This document shows positions 26,601 through 41,613 of a stretch of DNA of 64,000 nucleotides, one piece after another; within the stretch, counting starts at the first letter, position 1, and each line of letters starts with the position of its first letter. The translations under genes and the position numbers were made by a program. A model generated the notes under the pieces. The model made no database searches and was not told the origin of the DNA. It worked only from the letters and a program-made list of their open reading frames with translations. Source of the DNA: Oreocharis arfaki (taxonomy: Eukaryota; Chordata; Aves; Passeriformes; Paramythiidae); NCBI GenBank assembly GCA_013398015.1, contig VZRR01014171.1, forward strand, positions 120,646 to 184,645, read 5' to 3'.

Positions 26601-29600
26601 TAAATATTTACCAAAATTATGGCTTACCAACATTTTGGTCATTTACTGTAATGCTTAAATTTATTAACAACCTTAAGGACACAAAAACTATAGTAGTCAT
26701 CTAAGCCAATTTAAGTTGGCTAAAAATGAAAGATTATAGGTAGTATTGGAAAAAATAAAATGGAGCAATGTGAGTTTGTTTGATTTATATTATTCTTGAC
26801 AGGTAAGTGATGCTGCTTTTGCATCATCACATTTCCTTCTTGCTTTCTTATATCATGTTTACTTGTGAGCAACCGCATTTTTACTTGAAAGTAAACATTT
26901 CATTGCTCTTTAAGTCCTGTTTGTGCAAAACATGCTTTTAATGAGCATGGGCATTTAGCTGTAACAGATTGAAAACAGGAGGACTCTCACAGTAGAAAAA
27001 TTTGTATTTTGAAAGCTTGCCCACTACTATCCTTTGTTTATGACGCTGTGGTAAATTAACGCACTGTTACAGCTCTGGCTTCTGCTTGTGCCTGGGCTTT
27101 TTTGGTTGTTTTTTGGGAGGGGGATTGGCTGTGATTCAGGTGATATATCCATTATATTCATATATAGAAACTGTTAGTAAGATACTTTCACTTTCATCCA
27201 GCATTTAATGTGTATGTTAAATGTCAGAGGAAATTGAGGTGCAAACAGTCATTAGGAGGCATCAGGAATGAAAGCACTCAAAGGAGAAATGGAATACAAT
27301 TGATTTTCAGAAGTGGCTTGGTGAAGATGTTTTCTGTTAACTATGGAGAAAAAACAGATTGCTTTTTAAACCAGTTTCCAGGTTACTTTAGTGTTCTGTA
27401 TTTTCCATAGAGCTCTTCCACTGTGTTTTCTTAAAGTACATCTTTCAGCAAGCTCTCTCTTCCAGCATAGAATAAGATAACTTACTGCAGCACAATTTGA
27501 ATGAGGTGTGTTTCTTGCTATATAAAATTGTACAGCATCCACTCTGCTTTCTCTTTTAAACACAGTGAACAGCAGGCAAAAAACCACACCGTTGCAATAT
27601 ATGGGACATCTCAACTAAAATCTCAACCCTCTTCATTTTTAGGTGTAATTAAAAGGTGAGGTGAAGATATCAAATGCGGGAGTCTTAATTTTGTAGGCAG
27701 GTTTTTTTGTTACCAGTGTGTTTGTGGATTAACCTAATGGAGATTCCAGGAAAGCTGGAATTGAAACATTTGAAAACTATATTGCTTAATTTCATTGCCT
27801 TGGATAATTTTCCTAGAAAACTGTGAGGGTTTTATGCATTTTTTTCACCTTCATAGTGGTATCAATATTGATAGCAGGCCGATTAAGTAGATTTTTAGCA
27901 GCTTTTTAGTGTTCAGAATGCAAACAGAGATAATAACACTGAGGTTTAAAGATTGCTTTGTGAAATGGCTCTAAACTGACAAATAATGATTTGTTGTCTT
28001 TGACATCTGTTAAATGAATTAATACAGCTGAACTTAATCAACTAAAGGGAATGCTGCTCCATCAGTCTCCTTTTCCCTTTGCTTTCCAAGTACTCCTTGG
28101 AGAGACAGTTTGACCATAAACTTTTTTCCAATTGCCTTGTGATTTTTTTGCATAAATCTTCATGTAGGTATGTGTTATGTTTTTTCATCTCAATTTTAAG
28201 CTAGTATGGGTGTATAACTTGCTTACAAATAGAAGTACCAAAATAAGTATACTGTATTCTGCATTGTCACGTGAGGAATATTGACCTTCCCTGAAGGTCT
28301 TGGATTTGAACACTTCTGGCAACAGAAAACAGATGATATAAAATCCCCTATTATGTCTCTCAGTGCAGGACTTTTACATTCTTGGAGCTTGGTCTGATAA
28401 TTGCCACGCTTTTGATCCATAGAGGAAAGAAGTTAAAGTAAGATGAAAGATCTGGAAAGCAAGTCAAATGCCAGGGAGTAGCAGTCCTGCATGGAACAGT
28501 CCTTTGCTTTCTTGTGGTGGTGAAATCTGCAGAGCCCCTGAGGAGCTCCAGTCATGGGGAATGACCTCAGTAGACCTGGAGGTCACCGAGGCCATTGTGG
28601 TACAATCGTCCTGCTCTGTGCACTGTCCGACAGCCACCAGGATGTGGTGTCTGTTTTGGCCGGGGGAAAGGAGGATCTTCACAGAGTTCTGCTTCTGGCT
28701 CTGTCACTGTAAGATTTTGCATCAAGGTAATTTTTTAGCAGCGGACATGCTGTGCATAGGTGGTGATTCCAGCAGCCACACCACATTATTGTATCTGTTC
28801 TGATATATTTCAGTTCTTACACATATTATGTTCATATGGTGATAAAGAAATATTCCTCATTTTGAGCTACACCTGGAATCTTCCTAGTCCTCAAAATGTC
28901 AGGTACAGTAAGTTTTTGCTTGCCACTGAATTAAACAGCTACCAATTTGAATGGTGCTGAACTAACTTTTGTCTACAACTGTAGTATGATTAAGGCCTTT
29001 CTGATGATGTTTCTTAGCTCAGTATTAATACCATATGATGGATTATTCCACCCCTGAAGCAAAGCCCACATGAAGTGAAAACTGTGATTTCTTGATTTAA
29101 CTGCAAGGACGTCAGTCCTCACTCTCGTTTATGCCTCTGAGCCAGTACTTCTATTAAAGAGGGAATGCATAAGAAGTGTAATGCATAAAACCCACAAAGT
29201 TTTGTAGGAGAATAGTCACACAAGTAAGAGAATACATTGAGGCAGTGAAATTAAGAGATTACTCTGATTTTCAGATGTTTCAGTTCTAGCTTGACTGAAG
29301 GAAATTAGAAACTTCCCATTGAATTGTTTCCTTTTCAATACATGTCTCATCTTAAACATTCTTTCCTTCTTCTGTGTGAAAATACAATTTTAAGGTAGAC
29401 CACGTGGTAGTATCACTAACAGTTGTAAACTATATGAGGTTGTATACTAATAAAATGTGTTGGATTCTTGTGGTGGCCAAGTTACGCTCTGTCTGTGGCA
29501 TAGAGCGTGACAAAAGCAGTGGGCTTTTAGTGGGTGTTCGGCTGTTACCTTCCCCTCCCTATGAGCACAGGAGGGAAACTGCTACTTTTAAAACACCACC

Positions 29601-32600
29601 CACAGACTGAATTTTCTACATTACAGAATTTCAGCAACCTAGTATCTGTTTCAGTAGCTGTCGAGGTATTGAGTGTTAATGTTTATAATGCAAAATGGAA
29701 AACTGTATCATTATAGACTTGTAAAAAAGCTGCAAATCTACCTGCAGTTAAAAAAGCAAAGTATAATTAGCTGTCTCAGTGATCTGCACAGCCTTTCTTT
29801 CTCCTTCACTGTGTTTTTTTTCTGTAAAGTGAAAAGAAGCAACAGCATCTTTGCAAAGCAAGCCCAAACCCCAATAACAGTCTTTGTTTTCCACTGAGAT
29901 GCTGTGTAAGTTTGTACATCTTCAAGTCAGCCTGAGGCTAGGCTAAGAAAACAGTCATCTCCTCAAAGAACAAGAAAAGTCAGGAATGTTTTTCTTGTCT
30001 AGTCTTATGTATGCAGGCAGGAGTGTGTGTGCATGTGTTTGTTTCAAGACTGAGTGAGGGGAAGAGCCTCAAACTGTGCTTTGTCTCTTTGTCACACTCG
30101 AGTCTGATGAGTCCACAAGATGGTAGAAGAGTGGTGCTTGGTTCTCAATCTACTGCTGGATCTCTTGGCTTCAGTAATACAAGGAAATCTGTTTTCAGCA
30201 CTCCCACACGATGGTTTCTGTGTTGCTGTGGCAGCAAAGCAGGGTGAGAGTTGGCTTCTGAAGCAGCCACGCAAGGGGTTCTGCAGTGGAAAAAACAAGG
30301 CAGCGCTTAGTTCGTCACCAGATTCCTGCTTGTTCTTGCAAAGAGGTTGTCATCCTCAGCCCACTCACCCCTTTGTGAGCCTTCTTGAGCTGGCTTTGAA
30401 TAAAGAGGCATTGTGAACATACTTGCCAGGGAGTCGGTCTTCCCTTCAGCACAATGAAGAAATATTTCTATGTGGTCACTACACAGGTCACAAAATATCA
30501 AGCTCTTATCAATTTCTAATTTTAAAACACAGCAAAAAACCCACCCCCAAACAAAACAAACAAAAAAAAAAAGAAGTTGATAGAAACTTGATCAATTTCC
30601 TGTAGCATCTTTGTCCCACTTCCCTAGAGGGGAGCAATGTAGGAAAGAGCACTTTGGCTAGACATGCCAGTTTCCTTGGCATAAGGAATGTTGAGAACTG
30701 AGAAACTTTTTCCATGTCTGACTGTAGTCTCTTTCTTCAAACTCCATGGAGTGCTTGTCATCCTTTTGTCCTTACAAAACTTTATCCAGTCACCTTCCCA
30801 CCTGCCTCTGTTTCCAAGTCTAGGCAGGACCCAGGCTAAAAATGGGAGAGGTCTGGTCACTTGATGAACTTCACACTCCATTTTACTACATTAAAACTAT
30901 TATGAAAGTGGTATTCTTGGAATCAAGTTTCATACACATCAGGTGATGGAGGATTTTTTTAGTTACTATTTTTTAAAGAGCAATTCCTGTGAAGAAATTA
31001 TTGTAGAATTTTTCAAACCAGATGTAAGTACCTGGTTTTTGTGGGTTTTGCAGTTCTTTGGTAAACTATGAGTTTATTGTGTGTGTTCTGTTTGAAAACA
31101 CACGTTGATTAAATCTTCATATTGTGGTGTATAAAACTTGAATTAATCTGTTTATTAATAAACTATCCTTACAAATGGCAGTTGTAAATCTCTTAAAAAT
31201 ACCAGTATAGTAAAAGCCGAAATACTGCAAAAGAAGCTTATGAGTCTATAGAAGGTAGATATTATACAAAATGCTATTCACACTTCTGGTGCTGTTGGCC
31301 TTGCCCGTGTTGTCCATGTGCTTGAACCTTAAAAATTTGCTTTTCTGGGTGCTCATTTGTGGTAGTCTGTCAGCTGGGCATGAATAGGGTATAGAACCGA
31401 ACAGCTGCCTGGTAAACCCTCTTTATTTTCTGTATGGTCTCTGGTACTTCAAAGGAAAACTGTCTTAGTGTTAAGAACTAACTATTTTCTTCCTGTACTA
31501 ACATTTATACAATTTACTACTAGTTTGTTAGATGTATAAAGGCAGAGCATTTAAAAACAGCCTAAACCTACATTCCAAATGTTGCTTGACTTTTTCTCCA
31601 AGGTGTGCTGATGTCACAGGAGCATGAGCCCTTACAGCCTTTGGAATCATGGAGATATATACAGGCTACTCAGAAAACTTCTTCTGGACTTGCTAAAGCT
31701 TGCAGTTTCTGAAGTAGATGAATGTGCAAGTGAGAGTCCCATAGCTGTCCTTTGCAACACCAGTGAGCATTCCAAATAAAACTATTGGAAAATTCTTATG
31801 TAAAAGCTAGAAAGTATTTTACTGTCCCCAAAGAACATAATTAAACTGATTTTTAAAAATAAAAAATAATCTGTAGATATTTAACTTCAGATGAACCCAC
31901 AAAGATTTTTGGAGGCAAGGCAGGATAAAAAAAGCTGCTATGAGGCACATTTTGCATTTAAGCATACTGTTTTACTAGTTTTCTCTTCGGATATTTTTAG
32001 GTATTGCTTTGTATCTGATTGCTGATGTGTATAGATGTTCACCACCATTCATCTCTCCTGAGTGACAGATCTTTTCCATTTGACTTTTTTTTCTTTTATT
32101 TTTTTCCCATAAAGCAGTGTGCAGATTGTCTTCTAGCACTTATGTCGCTACTTAACCTATGGTTTGCTTAAGTGTTTGCAAGAGTCGTGCTAGTGTTAGA
32201 TGCTTTTCTGATTGCAGCTTGCTCTGGTTTTATCTTGCAAGTGTCCCAGATGCTGAGTGCTGTCACACAAGCTGTGCCAAAGAAGAAGGGGCTCACCATG
32301 TGCTTTGCAGTTCTGGGTAGGGTGGGACCCAGATGGGTTACAGCCATTTCAAAATTCATCTTGTGGAAAACAAGCTGCAGATGTCAGAGGGATGGCATAC
32401 TCCTAGGTGTCCTCCTAGCATGGGACTGGGATCTCTTGAAGCAGTGCCTACGAGTCCCAGAGCCAAGGTGTTTCCCTGGGTCCCAAAGGACAAGACTGGA
32501 GTTGCTGTTTTGCACAGCTCGGGTGGTTTCAGGGCACACAGTTCGATATTCCTTCCACTGCCCCAAATACTCTGCTGCTGGTTTGGATGCTCGTAGGGTG

Positions 32601-33644
32601 TGAATTCAGTGCTGGTGTGAGTCGCTCTGTGCCTCTGAGGGGATGGGTGTAATAGTCCTTCAAGCCCTGAGTCGCATCACAGCACAACGTGTGGGTAGGC
32701 AAGTGTTCATATCTCTTAGCTTGTCTTGGCTGCTGTGACAGGAGAAAGCAGAGCCTGTGGTTCTTTGGTCTCCCCTCCCCGCCTCAGTTCCTTGCCAGCT
32801 GGCTGACAGCCCTGAGGTGGTGGGCCAAGGGTGGTATCTGTGGGAGGGAAGAGGCAGAAGTGACCCATATGCTGGAGTGGAGCTGCCCTGGTTCTGTGAC
32901 CTGGCTCCATGATGGCTACATACAGCCCTTGGACCGAAGTGTCTCAGCATGCAGCAGTGATGTACTTTGCAAATCAAAGGGAGCTGCTTGAAATACTCAA
33001 CTTCTCTTTTTCCTCCCTTCCCCCGCCAAACACCCCCATATCCAGGGGGAAATAATACTTTGCATATAAAAAGCCCACATGCATAGGAGGATCTTAAATT
33101 TGAACAGTATCCAGCTGCTATAATAAATAAAATGTAGCAAATGATCCCAAAGAGAAAGGAGAAATGGGAGTCAAAAGGCCAGGGTATTCTGGCCCAAAGC
33201 AGATGTTGTCAGTATCTGGGGTGGACATGCTGGAGGGGGAGTGAATCTTGGATGATGTCAGTGAAGTGCATACGCGCAAGGCTGGGGGATGGGGCAGCTT
33301 CCCCAGCAGAGCCCCTGGCTGTCGGCGGGGAACACAGCTGTGTGCTGCCTCTGCTGACTTACACCTCCATCCCAGAGACCTTGGCACATAAGGAAAGTGG
33401 AGACACGGGGGTATCAGCGAGCAGGGCCTGTGGCGTCATGTAGGTGTTAGTCTTTCACTGCTGCATCAAGGAAAAGTTTTCTCTGCATCTTAGTTATTTG
33501 AATGCTTTTGGATCACTTCTAATGCCAGTCCAAGTAAGAGCAAATAGCAACAGTCAGTTCTAGAGCTGACAGGAATTACTGGAATGTGATAAGGACTTAA
33601 AAAGGAAGGAGAGTCCAGTATTCAGGGGGAAAAACCTATTTATG

Positions 33645-33656
33645 TTTTTTTTTTTT
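33645..33656. repeat. Poly-T tract (12 T)
   Basis: An uninterrupted T run in intron 1, next to no recognisable element. Confidence 0.75.
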
Positions 33657-36600
33657 AACTCCCGGAAGATGGAGGGACAACATCTGTGGACCTGTGACTT
33701 TCCTGTAAGCATCTCTCCTCACTCTCGTTTCCCTGTTGCAGTGAATGGAGATTGTCCACCTCTTCCCTTGTCTTCCTGTCCCCTCCCATTTTACCTGGGC
33801 TGACAGACATGGCAGGTGACCAGGCGGGCTCCCAGCTGTGTTAGCTGTGTGCCTCTTGTGTTAATGTCTATTTACTGCTCTTCCCAGCTCAGCCCAAAGG
33901 CCTTTCCTTTCACAAGGATACATTCACTCATCTTTTTTTATCTAATAGGAGGTGAAAGTCCCACCGAACATGAAATATTCTGTTGATTCTTCGCAAGCTA
34001 CAAAACTGTTAAAATAAATTTATTCATAAGCTTTCATTTAAGTCATACAAAAGCTAGATACTGTCCTCTCTTCATTACATTTTCACTGTTACTGTACAAT
34101 TTTTCTTTCTCTGAATTCAGAGCTCCTTTTCCTAAATAGAGTCTGTGACTGTTTCTTAAGAACCCTAAACCTAGAAGCAATCCCACTGCCATCTTAATAG
34201 ACTTCCTTCGTCATTCACCAGTAGTTTTTAGTGTTTTTGCTTTTATGGATCCTATTTAAAATATATGTAAAAATCCAGTAACGGTAAAAATGGCAGTATA
34301 ACACTGGTAAGCCTCATGACTTGCTCTTTTTCAGGTGTCATTTGTGACTCTTTTGATGTAATCTGTAGGTTCAAGCGCCTGGTATGGAGCCTGAAAGAAA
34401 ACTGCCATGGGAGGGGAAAAACCGAAACAGACTGGCAAGTGATGGCTTTCTTCAATAGGGAGTAGGTCAAGTCTCATCTGTTAACTGTTGCAATGGAGTA
34501 ATAGGCAAGAGCAATTGGGGCTGCCCACACAAAATGACAGGAAGATGCTGCTTTTGTGAGTCTGCTGGAACCTTCATCCTCACCCTGGAGGGAGGAGCTC
34601 CAGGAGTCAGCTATACCAAGGGGCTTACTGTTGCTCTGACCTTCATGGTCATACCGCGTTTCAGATATTCAACATATTTTGCTACATGCTTCAGGGCTTC
34701 TTGTAACTCTGGGTTTGATTGATGTGGCAAAAAGGTTTGGTGACTTCTTGACTGAGGTGTTACAGTTGCTGGAATCAGTGTGCCTGCTGTCACTCCAAGT
34801 GATCTAAAAAGGATGCATATTTTCAGAACACTTTCGGGGAGCAAAGTAGCAAGGGTTGCAATGAAATTGTTGAAAAACGAAAACTCATTTTAAAAAGTAA
34901 TTTCAAATTTCTGTATGTTTTGTAGAGTTATCTTCTGAAGCCTGTTTTTCTCTGCATGTTGATATAGTCTCATGTGAAACTTGGAATGGTTTGTCCTAAA
35001 CTGTTGCAGAGAGAGCCAAAGTAAAATACATGTGTTTTGTTGTTTTGTTTTTTAAACTGTGGCAGGTCTGCTACTTGAATGTATTTGCTACTACTGCTAC
35101 TTAAATAAGATGAAGTTTAAACAAGACATACTGCTCCCTGCTCCAGTGTAAATCAATTTATTTCAGATTATTACAATTAATTGCATTTAGCAGAGCTTTC
35201 TCTGTTTCCTTTTTAAAAAAATGTGCATTAGGAAGTGATGGAGTCTTTGAGCTTGAGAACAGCAGGACAAAGGTACCTAAATATGAAGGAAGGTGTTTCA
35301 CAGGCAGTTCTGAAAATTAATAGCTGAGGGTCTAAATATGTGACCTTATTCAAGTTATTTCAGCAGTAGTTCATCAGGTCAAAAAGGTGGCAGTTTTTAA
35401 GCCAACTGAGTCTTTAGCACAAGAGCAGAAAGTAGCTCAGACCAGGATTCCTGGGTGAGACCCTCAGGCTTGAGCACATTTTTATGCTGCTCCAGGAACC
35501 TAGGCTGGGGAAGATGCTGTACAGTGGCTCTGCCTGCCAGAGGATTCCTGACTTGGAATGCAGCTGCCTTTCACAGACCCTATCTGCATGTGATGTAGCT
35601 TGGGCAGCAGAAACGGGAGAACTATCAAGGTGAAGGTCATATCTTCAGAGTCCAGGCTTTGTTACTGCTAATGTAACAGGCAGTCCCCAGGGCACTTTGC
35701 CAGGAAACCCCTCTAATTTGTGGAAGAGGATAGGCATGGTGCAAAAGTAACTTACGGCCTGCAGAGCCATCTGCTTCTACTGCTGTCTGTGTTGACAGCG
35801 AGTTTAGCGCTGCATCCCTAAGTGTATCATGAAATCTCACCCGTTCTGCTTCACAGTTACCTATTTGATTTTCCAAAAGTCCTTTCTACCAAGGGAATTG
35901 GAGCAGTGGCTCTCAAAAACACTTTGGCTGAGGTTCCTAGTTAAAGAGAGATTTTAAGCAATTCCACCCACTTAACCTCAGTTTTAGCATGGTGGTAACA
36001 AAAGTGAATTTCTAAACCAAACTCCAAAGTAGGCAGCAGTGTTTTATATGTAAGCATACCCATTGAAGAGAATATTAAATGTATTTTGCCTGGCTTTGGT
36101 ATTGCAACTGACATAGGAATCATCATGTTTTAAAGGACTAGCTATACACTATGAGTTGCTGTACTTAGCTTAATTATTATCTTGCTGTTACAAGTTATTT
36201 GACACTCCAAGCATTTTGGGCTCCATGTGAATGGAACTACAAAATAATTTCAGCCTAATCTTAATATTCATTTAATGGCTAGAAAGATGAACTTAAAGTG
36301 CAAATATTAAAGGTTGTTTTATTCACATTAGCTGGTAATAATTCTTACTTGCTTCAATTTTTTTTTACTTAACTACCCACTCAGATGGGAGTATCCGATT
36401 GAATGGTCCAAGGCTGAAGTTAAAATCCTTCTTGTTCACCTTGAACATTTTAGTGTTAGAGTAACTCTGCCATTTCTCGGAGAAACTTGATTCTGCAGAT
36501 AAGCAGTTTTAAGTTGCCATTTAAGGCAATTGGATTTTTAATTATTTTGTTTCTCCTATACTGCATCCACATGTATGTGAGTACAGGATGTTAATGTGTC

Positions 36601-37813
36601 TGTAGAATTTTATTGTAACTGCATAGAATCAGAACTGTCGCTATTTTGCTGCAGTGTTTTTTGCTGATCCTCTACTAGAGCAGTGGACCCAAAGTCCTTT
36701 TTTCTTTATAAACATCTAAGGCAATTGAACTGGTTGTTGGCACCCTTGCAGTAGACCTCTGGTTCCTACAGGATGGATGCTGCAGGGTTTCCTAACATCT
36801 CCACTTCCTATGCTCTTTAAAGGGGTGCGTATTGTGCTTGGCCGGCTGATGGCTGGAAGTCTCTGTTGTGCTGTTATGGTAGCACAAGGCTAGCTGGGAA
36901 TTCAGACTGGCTTTGAGCAGTAATAGCAATCTACTGTCCTTTTTCCCCTTCCCTTAAGTAATTTTGCAAGAGAACAACTGACCGCTTGGGTTGCTAAACC
37001 TATTGTTGAAATAAATAAATCAGCCTTCCTGTATAACTGCGTGCTGCAGATTGTGAGTGTATATATACACACACACATCCTTTGAGTTGTGTGGATTGGG
37101 GTTTTTTTCCAGAATCGTAGTGTGAAGAGGGGCAAAAAAAGTAAAGAGCAATTCTGATTGAGAACATATGCTTAGCAAAGCAGAAAGAATACCTTGCTTT
37201 TGTATTGTGCAATGTTAATTTCCCAAATCCCATGTCATGTTGAAATTCTCTGAACTTTAAAATTAAATGTATAGTAATTTAGAGAAGTGAATGTCAAAAG
37301 AATACAAATTACAAAGTGACACTGAATATGTTGGTAAAAATTGGTATTTATAGATTTCCTACAGCTGTTAAATTCAAGAAGGAAAGATGAAGAATCTAAA
37401 TCTTTAGTATACATATTTACAAGAACGTTATCACTCCTGTAATACTCACTGGAATTGTATTTATATGGTAGAATATGTTTTGAATTTATTGGGCTGGTTC
37501 CTTTAAAGTAACGATTACCTGTTGAATACTGTAATTTTTCTTAGCAGTTCCTTTGTAAGTGTGAGAACAGAATAAATTACAAATGAACAAAGAGGAAATA
37601 GCCCTGCGTGAAATACATGTTTTCTTAACTTCTACAAGGTATTTATAAACTTGTTTTTGAATGGGTTTCAGGGAAGTGATATGGACTGGTACTGTCAAGG
37701 AAACTTTTAAGTAAATGCTGTAATTTTTAGTATAAGTAGCTGTACCTTGTGTTTTCAGTTTAACTTGACATACATGTATGTACATAACATACGTGAACCT
37801 TTTATCTGCTGTT

Positions 37814-37913
37814 TATAGAATCTCTAAGGTTGGAAAAGACCTCTAAAGATCATCAAGTCAAATCATTGACCAAGCACTGCCACGTTCATCACAAAACCAT
37901 GTCCCCAAGTGCT
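37814..37913 (-). mobile_element. CR1 LINE 3' fragment (antisense to the gene)
   Basis: The + strand carries TATAGAATCTCTAAGGTTGG, GGAAAAGACCTCTAAAGATC, ATCAAGTCAAATCATTGACC, AGCACTGCCACGTTCATCAC and AAAACCATGTCCCCAAGTGC in order. This is the reverse complement of the avian CR1 3' end. It covers about 100 bases and is better preserved than the copy near 14.4 kb. It is 5'-truncated and carries no coding region. Confidence 0.9.
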
Positions 37914-40900
37914 AATATTGTATTTATTCTGGGCACAATGTATAATAGAGCATATTTTGCCCTTTTAGAAGTTGATTATTGGTTTCGTGTATCTCGCTTT
38001 TCATTTGCATCCCCCAACTCAGCCCATTAATGCAGCTTCTGTGTATAAGTTTAGCCTCTGTATTATTTGGGTATTTAGAAAGGCCTTCCTCCTGCTTCTC
38101 CTGTAAGCATTGTTTGCACGCAATAGATCGCTTTCCAAACATACAGCTGTTTGTTTAAACCAGTATAATAATACTTCATAATGCTTGCTTAATGCGTAGA
38201 CTAAGTAGCCTACAAAATATTTATGTTGCTGTCTGTGCCAAGGAAGCAGAGCATGCCGCTGGAATGTTTTCAGTTCTGCGTATCTGCTTGTAAATGGCAA
38301 AGTGGCCGTATTTGTCAAACTGAAAACACCATCAGCCCTGTGTGATAATGTTACTTTTAAACAGATTTGTTTTTTGTAGAACAATAATAAGAAACAGACG
38401 AGGTAAAATGAAAGAATTTGAGGGATTCTGTGCTGAGGGGAAGAACTTGAGCAGAGTGCTGTTTACAGCTGTAAATATCTAGAATGGGCTTGTGTCAGAG
38501 TAAAAGCAATAACTCTTTTACATTGTCAAATGGACAAAGTAGTAAATAATATGAGTATTTTCCAGAAGCTTGTATGCTGTGACTGGGCTCCTTTAGCTAG
38601 GCCACGTCTGTAGTATCGAGTTTACTTATTTGAAGATATGTTTAACATTATGTGGGATTTTTGATTTATCATAATCATAAAATTTATACCAAAAATCACA
38701 ATGCCAATGTAATTTGTACTTTGTTAATATGAAATACATTAACAACGATAACAATCACTACACCAATATGTGGTACCTGTTCTTGGTCTCTGTAATATGC
38801 TCACCATCATGATGCTGGCCATCACCAGCTGCTGAGAAGGAATACACGGGTTTAAACCAGCCCACAGCTGTCTTTGATTTAATTTATTTATGTCGCTAAT
38901 TGTTCAGTTCTTACACGCTTTGCTGGTCTGAGCCATGTATATATGCCTTCCCCGCGCTAGTTTGGGAGACATTCTCACTTTTTAAAATGAACTTGGAGAA
39001 AGATTTGATCCACTCGGCTGTAGTGTAGTCAGTTGATTCACTCAAATGACATATCTATTCATCTGACACAAAGGCCACCCTCGGGTGCCATTTATGTTGA
39101 GATACAGTCAGCCCTGTTTGCACAGCTGTGGTCAGTCCCACTCTGCATTATTCCCTGAGCTTCAGGGCACGTAGCCCTTGCCCATCTCCTCTCAGCCTTC
39201 CTCTGCCATTTATTGGCCAGTCATAGCATTTTACATTAAGATTGATCTCTAAATAGAACAGATAATTTACTGATCTGTTTGATCAGTTGTGATTCACTGG
39301 TTTTTAGCATTTGGTTATGTGAACCCCAGGAGTCCTTCAGCAGAGTGTAATCCCTTTCAGATGCTCCCCTTAGATGGGCAATTATATATACTACCTAAGC
39401 AAACAGGCTACTCCCAAGTTACTTTCACCCATTCCCAAAGCCTGGTTCATGGACCTCCAAACCTTCATTTCTAGCTATGGTGGTAGTCGTGGGACTATGG
39501 TAAGTCGTGGGACTCTGGGAATCAGAGCTGCAAGGTGACCAAGAAATACAAAGGTATTCTCCAGTGCTCTTCCCATCTTGGAAAGCAAGATAAGCTGTGT
39601 GAGCAGCATGTCAAACCCTCATTGTCATATTGTGGGTTTTATATACAATGAGTCTAAGAAAGATGGATGTTGCAAGCGTAACTGTACCTTTCCATTATGA
39701 TTGTGAATTTGTGGAAGAGCCAATAACTTCTGATTTACATAATTGACTTCCAGTGTAGGGGAATAGAAAGTAATTTTTCAAAATTCACAGTTTTAATCTG
39801 ATTAGAATTTTTTTCTCATGAAATCATAATGGCCCTAAAAATTAATCCCCTGCCAGGAATTAAGATCACCATGGCTATTATGGTAGTTTAAACTGATGCA
39901 AGTTTTGGTTGCTGAGTCAGTTATGTATGCTCTGCATATATATGCAGTCATCGTAGCTGAAGTATAGACAGTACAGCAGCCTGGTTCAAAAATATTAATT
40001 GAAAAATTAATTTACTTGGATCAGAAGGTTTCTTCTACGTGACTGAGACTGTATGAAAGAGAAAACAAAGTGTAATGATAAATGGCCATGTATTAAGCTG
40101 GGATTGCTTTACAGTGTTAGGATGAAGGGAACTATAATGGATCCTATTTTATTTAAAGTTTTTATTCATTAGCTAGAAGAAGACCGAGATCACAGGTTAA
40201 TTAAATTTCTAAGCTATTCCAAATGAGGAAATAGAAATACTGTTTTGAACAGAAAAATCTCTAAAACTTAGAGATAAGTATTTTTGGAGGATAAGAAAAT
40301 TTCAATATAGACAAGTCGGGTGGCATTTAATCCTGGTGCTATTGTGACAGAAGTTGCAGGAAGTGGCATGCAGAGATGTTAATAAAAGGAAGCTTTTTCA
40401 GATCAGGAGGAAACAACAGTAACCTCCTCCATCCACCCGGTCACAAGTACCAACTGACTCTAGAGGTTTTTGGGTGTTCAAGAGCAGTTGTAAACACTGT
40501 ATAATGCCTGTGCAAATGTCCTTGCTGCCAAGCCTTTCCTGGCATTGTCACAAGCATCCTGTCATTATGAAGCCAAGAGATTTTAGTGCTGTGGTGCCGG
40601 TATGCAGCAGTAGAGGTTGGGAAGTTATTGAAGAATCAGTATGGGATTTGGGATAAATGCAGAATAAAGGTTTACTGCAACTGTACATGTTGAATACTGA
40701 CGTTAAGCCTGCCTAGGTCAGGAGATGGACAGGTACCCTTCCAAAGTGATCGTAGGGGTGCAACAGAGCTGACTGAATTGCCCATGAACCATCAGGGGTG
40801 GTCCAAAATCTCTTCTTTTCCTCTGCCAGTGTTGCACTTGGCCCCCACTCTCCACCCCCACTCCTGCCTGTTCTGCTGATTTTGGCACATGGGGCTGCGC

Positions 40901-41573
40901 TGCTTCAGCAGTTCAGCCTGATAACCTGGCATGGAGCCACTCGGTTTGTTAGGCTGGTGCAGTGCTGAGTTAGTAAATGCAACCAGCACAGCAGCAGGTC
41001 CAAGGAGAAGTGGGATAGCCCAAGAGCAGGAGCAAGAGTCCACAGCCAGGCCACAGAGGTAGGGAGGGAAGGGATGCTCCTGGTTTTGCTGTGGAGTAGC
41101 TGAACAGTAGTGCTGCACTCCTCATCGCTCTGCAGAGCCAGCTCAGGCTGGCTGGGTTGGAGGAATGAGATGGTTACCATGTGTAGCTTCACCTATGATT
41201 TCATTTTCCTGTCTGCCAGCTGGGGATAACCTCTTCAAGGAGTGAAGCGATTATAAATTGACTGTCGAGTTATTTGAAGAAAGGGAACGTGCAAGTGCCT
41301 AGATAAAATTTTAGCGCAATAGTTTGCCTCTGTATGTGCATGAGCTTAAGTCAGTGGAGCACTGAGATGAAAGTGGGGTTTTGCGCTGCAGGCTGCAATG
41401 AGAATGTGGAAAGGCACTTGAGATGGGTTTGTTTGAATTGTTACCGTGGTTTGTTTAAAAACAAACAACTCAAGTAAAAATACCTTCTTCCTAAGTGATA
41501 CCTAGCTTTGCTTTCACAACAGGCTTTGGAAATTAGAGATTAAACCTAAGATTAAAGCTGCTTGAAAATGAGC

Positions 41574-41613
41574 AAAAAAAAAAAAAGTGCTTGTCTCTTT
41601 GCTGCCCCCCCCC
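41574..41613. repeat. Poly-A tract (13 A) followed by a run of nine C
   Basis: Thirteen A at 41574-41586 and nine C at 41605-41613 lie within 40 bases of each other. It is low-complexity sequence with no recognised element around it. Confidence 0.8.

Larger units (their letters stand above)
18756..37813. other. Intron 1 segment without recognised genes
   Basis: A long A+T-rich intronic stretch with a locally more G+C-rich part at about 32160-33450, where several 90-140-codon open frames overlap on both strands without a recognisable protein. Simple repeats are listed separately. I identified no CR1, LTR, RNA gene or exon here. Confidence 0.55.

Noticed and set aside
32160..33450. G+C-richer patch with several 90-140-codon open frames on both strands
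   Set aside because: The frames overlap one another and none resembles a known protein. There is no CpG enrichment to suggest a second promoter.
40750..41200. Overlapping - strand open frames (108 and 95 codons)
   Set aside because: No family recognised; local G+C richness explains the lack of stops.
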